Positions 16,508-22,998 of a DNA stretch of 64,000 nucleotides are shown here, one piece after another (the first letter of the stretch is position 1; every line of letters begins with the position of its first letter). The stretch comes from an uncultured Flavobacterium sp. (GTDB taxonomy: Bacteria > Bacteroidota > Bacteroidia > Flavobacteriales > Flavobacteriaceae). The position numbers and the translations under genes were made by a program. Under the pieces are notes generated by a model that had not been told where the DNA came from, did not search any database, and saw only the letters and a program-made list of their open reading frames with translations. Location: NCBI RefSeq assembly GCF_946479975.1, contig NZ_CAMLIX010000002.1:1-64000 (forward strand), given 5' to 3'.

Positions 16508-16580
16508 GCAGGAATGGTGAAATGGTAAACACGGCTGATTTAGAATCAGTTTTCTGAGAGTTCGAGTCTCTCTTCCTGTA
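16508..16580 (+). tRNA. tRNA-Leu(TAG)-like without long variable arm
   Basis: Acceptor GCAGGAA/TTCCTGT (one G-T pair), D-arm GTG/CAC with loop AAATGGTAAA typical of Leu tRNAs, anticodon stem GCTGA/TCAGT with loop TTTAGAA (TAG), T-arm GAGAG-TTCGAGT-CTCTC, A73. Bacterial Leu tRNAs have a long variable arm; here only about five nt are present. Confidence 0.7.
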
Positions 16581-16610
16581 CTAAAATATAATTATTTAAA
16601 AATATTGATA

Positions 16611-17180
16611 ATGAAAAAGATAAGCACATTATTCGGCAAAGATCCTAATGATTTAGGAAGAGTTATAGATAAAATTAATGTTGCAAATAAATGGGTTTTT
16701 GATGGAGAAGCCATTGCAACCAGAAAATTCGACGGTACATCTGCAGCTATTATCAGTGGAGAATTGTTTAAAAGATTCGATGCTAAAAAAGGAAGAACAA
16801 TTCCTGCGGGTGCAATTCCTTGTCAGGAAGCAGATCCAATTTCAGGTCATCAACCGCACTGGTTAAAATGCGACCGATCAAAATCGGAGTACAAACATTT
16901 TTTCGAAGGTTTCGATGAATTAGAAAAAATTGTTGACGGAACATACGAATTATGCGGACCAAAAGTACAAGGAAATCCTGAAAATTTTGAGAAACATACT
17001 TTGGTAAAACACGGCAGTGAGGTGCTTGATTTTCTAAATCTTGAATTCAATGATTTGAAAGAATTCTTATTAGAGAATGATATTGAAGGTATTGTATTTC
17101 ACCATATTTCAGATGGTAGAATGTGCAAGTTAAGAAAAACAGATTTTGGTATTAAACGATTAAAATTAGAATTTTCATAA
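16611..17180 (+). CDS. Nucleotidyltransferase-type RNA ligase (RLIG1/DUF5565-like)
   Basis: The product has 189 residues from the ATG at 16611 (a TTG two codons earlier is less likely). It shows the covalent nucleotidyltransferase order: motif I ATRKFDGTSAA (Lys for AMP), motif III GTYELCGPKV, motif IV EGIVFHHI and motif V CKLRKTDFG. It is short, with only the adenylylation core, like the RNA ligase family that includes vertebrate RLIG1, which joins 5'-phosphate and 3'-OH ends. It lies 30 nt after the tRNA-Leu-like gene and before the permuted tRNA mimics. RtcB at 4663 uses the other end chemistry, so the island can in principle repair both kinds of break. The specific subfamily is by eye only. 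Confidence 0.8.
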   Translation: MKKISTLFGKDPNDLGRVIDKINVANKWVFDGEAIATRKFDGTSAAIISGELFKRFDAKKGRTIPAGAIPCQEADPISGHQPHWLKCDRSKSEYKHFFEGFDELEKIVDGTYELCGPKVQGNPENFEKHTLVKHGSEVLDFLNLEFNDLKEFLLENDIEGIVFHHISDGRMCKLRKTDFGIKRLKLEFS

Positions 17181-17193
17181 AATTGAAATGTCT

Positions 17194-17230
17194 TGCGCAA
17201 AATAATTGCGCAGTATTATTTGAATCTTTG
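17194..17230 (+). promoter_or_regulatory. Island promoter copy 4, upstream of the permuted tRNA mimics
   Basis: TGCGCAA (17194-17200), AATAA, TTGCGCA (17206-17212), 10 nt, AATCTTTG (17223-17230). The 19-nt palindrome is identical to copy 1. It lies 14 nt after the RNA ligase stop codon and points at the tRNA-mimic transcript and the slipin-like gene. Confidence 0.65.
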
Positions 17231-17432
17231 TTGAAGAAACAAAAACGTTCTTTAATAAATTGAAATGGACATCAAAGGAAACTTTGATTTATAATATCAA
17301 ACAAGCCTTGTTGGGTGTTTCTGTATAGCACTATTGTAGCAGACTTTTCGCGAAAGCGTATTATGTTTTTCTATGCAGCTTGGTTTGGAGGTTTTGATGA
17401 TTTTCCAAAAATTATCTCACACTCTATATGTC
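17231..17432 (+). ncRNA. Structured 5' part of the tRNA-mimic transcript
   Basis: The leader after promoter copy 4 has no ORF and contains ATCAAAG-GAAA-CTTTGAT (17271-17288), a perfect 7-bp hairpin with a GNRA tetraloop, ACAA-GCC-TTGT near 17301, and CGC-GAAA-GCG near 17350. Several tetraloop hairpins in 200 nt argue for a functional structured RNA continuous with the mimics that follow. Confidence 0.5.
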
Positions 17433-17482
17433 ATGGGTTCGATTCCCATTCGCAGTAATGCGGTAACTCAGTTGGTAGAGTA
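17433..17482 (+). ncRNA. Circularly permuted tRNA mimic A
   Basis: The T-arm ATGGG-TTCGATT-CCCAT (17433-17449) comes first. It is followed by an acceptor-like stem T-CGCA / TGCG-G closed by a GTAA tetraloop (17450-17463), then T-A and a canonical D-arm ACTC-AGTTGGTA-GAGT (17466-17481). In a tRNA the D-arm precedes the T-arm, so this is a permuted cloverleaf lacking open acceptor ends. Bacterial Y RNAs of the YrlA type are known to mimic tRNA in this permuted manner with a closed acceptor stem. It could not be charged as a normal tRNA. Confidence 0.7.
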
Positions 17483-17492
17483 ATAGAAAAAC

Positions 17493-17580
17493 GCAGGTTC
17501 GAATCCTGCATCAACTTTAGGGTTGATTGGACGAGTTGGTAAGTCAATGGGTCTCAAAAACCTGTTTAAAAGAGACCATC
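17493..17580 (+). ncRNA. Circularly permuted tRNA mimic B with 3' stem-loop
   Basis: T-arm GCAGG-TTCGAAT-CCTGC (17493-17509) is followed directly by ATCAAC-TTTAGG-GTTGAT (17510-17527), a closed acceptor-like stem of 6 bp (7 with a G-T pair), then T-G and a D-arm GAC-GAGTTGGTAA-GTC (17530-17545). Next, ATGGGTCTC (17547-17555) pairs with GAGACCAT (17572-17579) with one bulge, giving an extra stem where an anticodon arm would be. This repeats the permuted order of mimic A with different sequence, so the order is not an accident. From 17580 to 17914 I see no further clear element. Confidence 0.7.
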
Positions 17581-17914
17581 ACTCTTAAAAAGATGACCAT
17601 TAGGAAAAAACTGATTTGTCTTTGTCAGTGCAATCTAGATTTTTAAATCCAAGATTTCACACTTTTATAAAGCTAGTGCCAATTGCAATGTATTTTGAAA
17701 AGTTTGCTTTCTTTTTGATTTGATTGTTAAGAGAATTTGGGGATTCTTCAACAAAATAGAATCAGAAACAATTCAAACAGACAAAAAAACAAACTATTCG
17801 TCCGTTTTTATTAAAGGATAAGGACAATGAGGTTTTTTATTAGAAGAAAATAAAAATAGAAAAAAGATAACAGAGGTTTACAGGTTCAGAACTTGAAACT
17901 TTAAAAAAAATAGT

Positions 17915-19012
17915 ATGATAAAAAGAATTAAAATCGAAGCGTACCAAGTGGGCTTGGTGTTCGAAAATAGAAAATTAATAAAAGTAATCGAAGAAGGATT
18001 ACACTGGATTTTTGGAAACAAAGAAGTAATGCTTTACGATCTAAACGGATCTTTTCTAGCTCCTTTTGAGTTGGATGTTTTATTGCAAAACCCAGAATTG
18101 GCCTCTCTTTTGGAAGTTGTTGAGGTTGCCGATAACGAAATTGCATTGCAATTTGTGAAAGGAAACTTTAAAGAAATCTTAGTACCAGGAAAATATGCTT
18201 TTTGGAAAGGAGTTGTAAAAAACGAATTTATTAAAGCAGATTTGTCTAAAATCGAAATCACAGAAAACATTCCAGTAAACTTATTGGAAAATGTGAAGAT
18301 GAAATACTTTACAAGAAAATTCATTGTGGCAAGTAACGACAAAGCTTTGTTATTTGTGAATGGAACTTTGGTAAAAGAATTAAAATCTGGAACACACTAT
18401 TTCTGGAACAACGCGATTACGATTGAAGTTAAAACTGTTGATACAAGACAGCAGCAATTGGAAATTTCTGGTCAGGAATTGTTGACTAAAGATAAAGCAG
18501 GATTAAGAATCAACTTTTTTGTGAGATACCAAGTGGTTGATATTATGAAAGCTCTGGTCGATAACAAGGATTTTGAAAAACAGTTGTACGTCGCCATGCA
18601 ATTGGCTTTAAGAGGTTTTGTCGGTGGATTGACTTTAGATGAATTATTGTCTAAAAAAGATGCCATTGCAGAAGCTATTTTGGAAGAAGCAAAAAATAAA
18701 ATCAATGATTTAGGTTTGAAAATTTCTGACGCTGGAATTAGAGATGTAATTCTTCCAGGAGATATGAAAGAAATCATGAATCAGGTTTTGGTTGCCGAGA
18801 AAAAAGCACAGGCCAACAGCATTATGAGAAGAGAAGAAACTGCTGCAACAAGAAGTTTGCTTAACACAGCAAAGCTGATGGAAGAAAATGAAATGTTGTG
18901 GAAGCTGAAAGAGATGGAATACGTAGAAAAAATCGCAGATAAAATTGGTGAAATCACCATTTCTGGCGGTGGAAACGTAATTGGTCAATTGAAGGAAATC
19001 TTCGTAAAGTAA
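17915..19012 (+). CDS. SPFH / band-7 (slipin-like) protein
   Basis: The product has 365 residues. The N-terminus IKIEAYQVGLVFENRKL, the repeated FVKGNFKEILVPGKYAFW and FVNGTLVKELKSGTHYFW, VDTRQQQLEISGQELLTKD, FFVRYQVVD and the long helical C-terminal stretch (MREETAA-type, ending GNVIGQLKEIFVK) fit the SPFH superfamily, slipin type. No N-terminal membrane helix is seen, so it may be cytosolic or peripheral. Slipin-like genes are known neighbours of bacterial RtcB, Ro60 and Y RNA loci, although their molecular role is unsettled. It lies downstream of the permuted tRNA mimics and starts a run of small plus-strand genes. Confidence 0.85.
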   Translation: MIKRIKIEAYQVGLVFENRKLIKVIEEGLHWIFGNKEVMLYDLNGSFLAPFELDVLLQNPELASLLEVVEVADNEIALQFVKGNFKEILVPGKYAFWKGVVKNEFIKADLSKIEITENIPVNLLENVKMKYFTRKFIVASNDKALLFVNGTLVKELKSGTHYFWNNAITIEVKTVDTRQQQLEISGQELLTKDKAGLRINFFVRYQVVDIMKALVDNKDFEKQLYVAMQLALRGFVGGLTLDELLSKKDAIAEAILEEAKNKINDLGLKISDAGIRDVILPGDMKEIMNQVLVAEKKAQANSIMRREETAATRSLLNTAKLMEENEMLWKLKEMEYVEKIADKIGEITISGGGNVIGQLKEIFVK

Positions 19013-19040
19013 TAAAAGTTTAATAATAAAAAATTTAAGG

Positions 19041-19199
19041 ATGAATCAAGAAGTAGTATTTGCGTGTGACCGTGATTTTGGTCAAACAGATATAATTGAG
19101 TCGGGTGAGTTTCCATTTGCCTCTTTACAAAAAAGAGGTTTGGAACTCATTAACAAATGGAATGAAAAGGTAAAATCAAGGGATATTGCATATCATTAG
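19041..19199 (+). CDS. 52-residue hypothetical ORF
   Basis: The ORF begins MNQEVVFACDRDFGQTDIIE and ends SRDIAYH. It has a good upstream taagg four to eight nt before the ATG and follows the slipin-like gene by 28 nt. The composition is normal for a real protein. Family not recognised. Confidence 0.5.
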   Translation: MNQEVVFACDRDFGQTDIIESGEFPFASLQKRGLELINKWNEKVKSRDIAYH

Positions 19200-19309
19200 G
19201 AGTTATTTCTCCAGCAAAGAAGTGGTGTTTTTAAGCTTTGCAGATATTGGATTCCCTAGGATTATTACGTTTTCCTGAGGTTCCCAAGAATTGCAAAAAA
19301 ATAAATACC

Positions 19310-19813
19310 ATGAACAACAATACACTAAAACAATACAAAAAAGCTATTAGAGCTAAATATGAGATAGAAAAAGAGGGGAAATACTTTGATTATTTGTACA
19401 AGCCATCTCGTGGAAAACTGCGTGATTTGTGCTGGCTTATTTTCGAAAATAATCCTTCTCAAGACGATTTAAATGTTTTTAGAAACCTTTTAGGTTTAGA
19501 ATTTGACCATACGAAAAAGAACAAATTCAAGGAAAAGAAGGATAAATTCAGACCTATCGAAACGTTTTTCAAAGGAGAAACTGACCCAGCGAACATTGAT
19601 GTTGTAAATATGGCTGCAATTTTGGTTGATTTTCAACCGCGTCCTTTTAAAAAGTTCTACGAAGATTGTAGAATTGAAGGTCCAAAACAGCATAAAAGCA
19701 TCGAAAAAGCGAAAGCAGTTTTTGAAAAGAAACGTTTTACAAAGGAAAAGAGAGCAGACAAACAACCGAAGAAAAAAGGTTTCTTGTCTAATTTTATGAC
19801 TCTGTTTTTATGA
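19310..19813 (+). CDS. Basic hypothetical protein
   Basis: The product has 167 residues from the ATG at 19310 (an upstream TTG frame extension looks non-coding). It is very Lys-rich, with an N-terminal helix MNNNTLKQYKKAIRAKYEIE, LRDLCWLIFENNPSQDDLNV in the middle and a strongly basic tail ending KKKGFLSNFMTLFL. The charge suggests nucleic-acid binding. No family is recognised. It ends 47 nt before the exonuclease gene and is likely cotranscribed with it. Confidence 0.65.
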   Translation: MNNNTLKQYKKAIRAKYEIEKEGKYFDYLYKPSRGKLRDLCWLIFENNPSQDDLNVFRNLLGLEFDHTKKNKFKEKKDKFRPIETFFKGETDPANIDVVNMAAILVDFQPRPFKKFYEDCRIEGPKQHKSIEKAKAVFEKKRFTKEKRADKQPKKKGFLSNFMTLFL

Positions 19814-19860
19814 AAAACAAAAAACAAAAAATAAGTATTAAAACAATAAAAAAAGAAAAA

Positions 19861-20406
19861 ATGAAAACTACAGATAAAATTATCATTATCGATTTAGAAG
19901 CCACATGCTGGCAGGGCGCGGTTCCATTTGGACAGCAAAATGAAATTATAGAAATTGGCTTGGCTGTATTAGACACCAAAACAGGAGTAATTTCTAAGAA
20001 TAAGGGAATATTGGTAAAACCACAGCTTTCCAGCGTTAGTGTTTTTTGTACTCAATTAACGACTATTACAGAAGATATGCTAGAGAAACACGGCGTTACT
20101 CTTCAAGAAGCTATCAAGCAGCTTAAAGATGAATATAAGTCCTATTCATACACGTGGGCAAGTTACGGTCTATACGATTTGAATATGCTTAAAAGACAAT
20201 GTAAAACGTTCGGTGTTCCTTATCCAATGTCTGGAGATCATATGAATGTAAAAGAGCATTTTGCCGAAAAGTTTGGTTTGAGTAAAACGACAGGAATGAA
20301 CGGCGCGCTTAAATTATTGAATATTCCGTTAGAAGGGACACATCACCGCGGTATTGACGATGCCAAAAACATCGCCAAGATTCTACATTGGTGCCTTAAA
20401 AACTAA
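19861..20406 (+). CDS. ERI1/KapD-like DEDDh 3'-5' exonuclease
   Basis: The product has 181 residues from the ATG at 19861. IIIDLEATCW gives the first Asp and Glu, WASYGLYDLNMLK the second Asp region, and HHRGIDDAKN the His-x4-Asp of the DEDDh class. IIEIGLAVLD and the full-length spacing match the ERI1-like subgroup that trims RNA 3' ends. There is no extra domain. It closes the plus-strand island and is followed at once by a strong terminator. A 3'-end trimming nuclease is a natural partner of RNA ligases and tRNA mimics, but co-function is inferred from position. Confidence 0.88.
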   Translation: MKTTDKIIIIDLEATCWQGAVPFGQQNEIIEIGLAVLDTKTGVISKNKGILVKPQLSSVSVFCTQLTTITEDMLEKHGVTLQEAIKQLKDEYKSYSYTWASYGLYDLNMLKRQCKTFGVPYPMSGDHMNVKEHFAEKFGLSKTTGMNGALKLLNIPLEGTHHRGIDDAKNIAKILHWCLKN

Positions 20407-20441
20407 AAACGGCTGTCTCATACAAGACAGCCGTTTTCTTT
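20405..20441. terminator. Strong (probably bidirectional) terminator
   Basis: AAAACGGCTGTCT pairs with AGACAGCCGTTTT around CATACA, a 13-bp stem with T-runs on both strands, between the convergent exonuclease and acyl-CoA ligase genes. It marks the right border of the RNA island. Confidence 0.9.
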
Positions 20442-20459
20442 TGGTTATATTATTGTGAT

Positions 20460-22241
20460 TTATTGATTGTTACCGTAGATTTTAGCGTAAAGATCTTTAT
20501 AAATCTCTTTTATAATTTTACGTTTTAATTTCAAAGTAGGAGTAAGCTGTCCGCCATCGATAGACCAAACATCTGGAGTTAATTCAAAACGTTTGATTTG
20601 TTCCCAATGTCCGAATTTTTTGTTGATACCTTCTATTTCATCATCGATACGTTTTATAACATCTGGATTCGAAGCAATTTCAGCATTAGAATCGCCTATA
20701 GTAATTTTATGGATTTTTGCCCATTCTTTTACAAATTCAAAATTTGGCTGAATAAAAGCTGCCGGCATTTTTTCGCCTTCACCAATAACCATTATCTGCT
20801 CAATAAAACGAGATTGTTTCATCGCATTTTCGATCATTTGTGGTGCAATATATTTACCTCCAGAAGTTTTAAACATTTCCTTCTTACGATCGGTAATTTT
20901 CAAGAAACCTTCGCTGTCAATTTCTCCAATATCTCCCGTATGGAAATAACCGTCTATAATTGCTTCGGCAGTTTTTTCGTGATCTTTGTAATAACCCAGC
21001 ATTACGTTTGGACCTTTCAATAAAATTTCGCCGTCTTGCGCAATTTTAACTTCAAGATTTTGGATAGGTTTTCCAACCGTTCCAATTTTAAAACCTTTAT
21101 TTCTTTGATCGTTAACCGCAATTACTGGCGAAGTTTCAGATAAACCATAACCTTCCATAACTGGAATTTCTGCTGCAGCAAAAACTCTTATCAAACGTGG
21201 CTGCAAGGCCGCACTTCCGGAAACCATTAAATCTAAATTTCCTCCCAAACCTTCTTTCCATTTACTGAAAATCAATTTTCGGGCAATTTTTAATTGAAAT
21301 TCATACCAAAAACCATTTGCTCCGTAAGGCTCATATTTTAAACCTAAATCAATAGCCCAGAAAAATAGTTTTTTCTTAATTCCTGTTAATTCAGCTCCTT
21401 TAGCATAAATTTTATCGTAAACTTTTTCTAAAAGTCTTGGTACAGCTGTAATTACAGTTGGTTTAACTTCTTTTAAGTTGTCACTAATTTTCTCAATAGA
21501 TTCTCCAAAATAAACCGAAACACCATAATATTGATAGATGTACAAAATCATTCTTTCAAAAATATGACAGATAGGCAAGAAGCTCAATGCTGTGCTGTTT
21601 CCTGCATCAAACGGAATTCTTGGCGCGCTGTCTAAAACATTCGATACAATATTTTTGTGCGAAAGCATAACTCCCTTAGGTTTTCCAGTTGTTCCAGAAG
21701 TATAAATTATCGTTGCTAAATCTTCAGTTTTAATACTGTCTTTTCTAGCATCAACTTCGTTTTGGTTGCTCTCATCTGCGCCTAAAGTCAAAAGTTCAGA
21801 CCAGTGTTTACAACCTGGAATTTCATTAAAAGAATACACTTCTTTTAAAGTAGGTACATTTGCTTTAATAGCCTGCACTTTTTGATATACTTCATCATCA
21901 GAAACAAAACAGTAAATACTGCCACTGTGATTTAAGATATATTCATAATCTTCCTCAGCAATTGTTGGATAAATAGGAACATTCTGAGCACCTGTCTGCA
22001 GAATACCAATATCCATTATATTCCACTCGGTTCTATTATTTGAAGTAATTAATGCAATTTTATCATCTTTCTGAATGCCCATACGCAATAACGCTCTCGA
22101 AACTGCATTTGCCTTTGCAATATATTCCTGTGTGGAGGTTTTTTCCCAAGCTCCATTTTTTTTGGTAGCCAGAGCAACTGAAAGGTTGTAAGTTTCTTGT
22201 TGATAATAAGGAAAATCAAAAAGGCGTGTGATTGAAACCAT
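20460..22241 (-). CDS. Long-chain fatty acid--CoA ligase (AMP-forming)
   Basis: The product has 593 residues. The AMP-binding signature TIIYTSGTTGKPKGVMLSH, VMEGYGLSETSPVIA, and GYFHTGDIGEIDSEGFLKIT with DRKKEMFKTSGGKYI are all present and intact. The enzyme activates long-chain fatty acids with ATP and CoA for degradation or lipid synthesis. Length and ending (LKLKRKIIKEIYKDL) match the large AMP-dependent synthetases of Bacteroidota. It is transcribed alone toward the terminator at 20405. Confidence 0.92.
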   Translation of the reverse strand: MVSITRLFDFPYYQQETYNLSVALATKKNGAWEKTSTQEYIAKANAVSRALLRMGIQKDDKIALITSNNRTEWNIMDIGILQTGAQNVPIYPTIAEEDYEYILNHSGSIYCFVSDDEVYQKVQAIKANVPTLKEVYSFNEIPGCKHWSELLTLGADESNQNEVDARKDSIKTEDLATIIYTSGTTGKPKGVMLSHKNIVSNVLDSAPRIPFDAGNSTALSFLPICHIFERMILYIYQYYGVSVYFGESIEKISDNLKEVKPTVITAVPRLLEKVYDKIYAKGAELTGIKKKLFFWAIDLGLKYEPYGANGFWYEFQLKIARKLIFSKWKEGLGGNLDLMVSGSAALQPRLIRVFAAAEIPVMEGYGLSETSPVIAVNDQRNKGFKIGTVGKPIQNLEVKIAQDGEILLKGPNVMLGYYKDHEKTAEAIIDGYFHTGDIGEIDSEGFLKITDRKKEMFKTSGGKYIAPQMIENAMKQSRFIEQIMVIGEGEKMPAAFIQPNFEFVKEWAKIHKITIGDSNAEIASNPDVIKRIDDEIEGINKKFGHWEQIKRFELTPDVWSIDGGQLTPTLKLKRKIIKEIYKDLYAKIYGNNQ

Positions 22242-22419
22242 GTTTAATATATTGAATTTTACTGCAAATTAAATAAAAATTGGGTACTATTTTTATATTT
22301 ATAAAATTTAATCGGAAAATTTATGGGTACTGTGATAATTCAACGAAAACGTTTTCTTTTTTTTAGAAAATGCTCCTAAAATCGAATAAATCTCTAATAA
22401 CAAGTTTGTTTTTTACAGC

Positions 22420-22854
22420 TTATTGTACATTATAATCAACATAATCTTTTACTCTTTCGCCCATAAGAAACATTTTTTTCTTGGTGAAATGAATAGAAAA
22501 TTGAGAATAATACCATTCTTGACTGTCATTAGGTCGGTACCAAAAAGTGTAAGAGGCACTGTTATATCCTTCTTTAAAAATAGGAACTCCATCTTCTGAA
22601 CATTCTATTCCCCAATTGATTTTTTGTTTGGTCAAATCTTCTGCCTGAATAAAACCGGTACCATCTGGATTTAAAACCGTTATAGGCTCTTTTAGATTTA
22701 AAGGAGCATAAGTCCCAGGAATAGGATAACCAATTGTTGTGGTAATAAAACGGTCTTTGGAGTTGTGGGTAATTTGATCTACGTGAACTTGCGAATGCAA
22801 AGTCGCGGCAGCAAAAAATAGGCTGCAGATAAAAAGTAATTTTACAAATTTCAT
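22420..22854 (-). CDS. Exported hypothetical protein
   Basis: The product has 144 residues with a clear signal peptide (MKFVKLLFICSLFFAAATLHS). The mature part is beta-rich and Trp/Tyr-rich (YTFWYRPNDSQEWYYSQF). No family is recognised. It stands alone between the acyl-CoA ligase and the TonB receptor. Confidence 0.65.
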   Translation of the reverse strand: MKFVKLLFICSLFFAAATLHSQVHVDQITHNSKDRFITTTIGYPIPGTYAPLNLKEPITVLNPDGTGFIQAEDLTKQKINWGIECSEDGVPIFKEGYNSASYTFWYRPNDSQEWYYSQFSIHFTKKKMFLMGERVKDYVDYNVQ

Positions 22855-22998
22855 TCTATGTAGGTTTTATGTTTTTGGGCTCAAGAAAATCTAGTGGAAG
22901 ATTTTCTCTTGGCGAATATAATTCAATTTTTCAATAGAATTGACGCTTAAAAATACAAGATTGAAACTTTTATTTTTTACTGCTTTTTAGTCCGTTTT

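Noticed and set aside
17231..17914. Ordinary tRNA genes at the TTCGATT and TTCGAAT loops
   Set aside because: No upstream D-arm or acceptor partner exists for either T-arm; the partners lie downstream, which gives the permuted reading instead.
20598..21023. 141-codon plus-strand open frame inside the acyl-CoA ligase gene
   Set aside because: It is a shadow of the complete minus-strand ligase with all its motifs intact.
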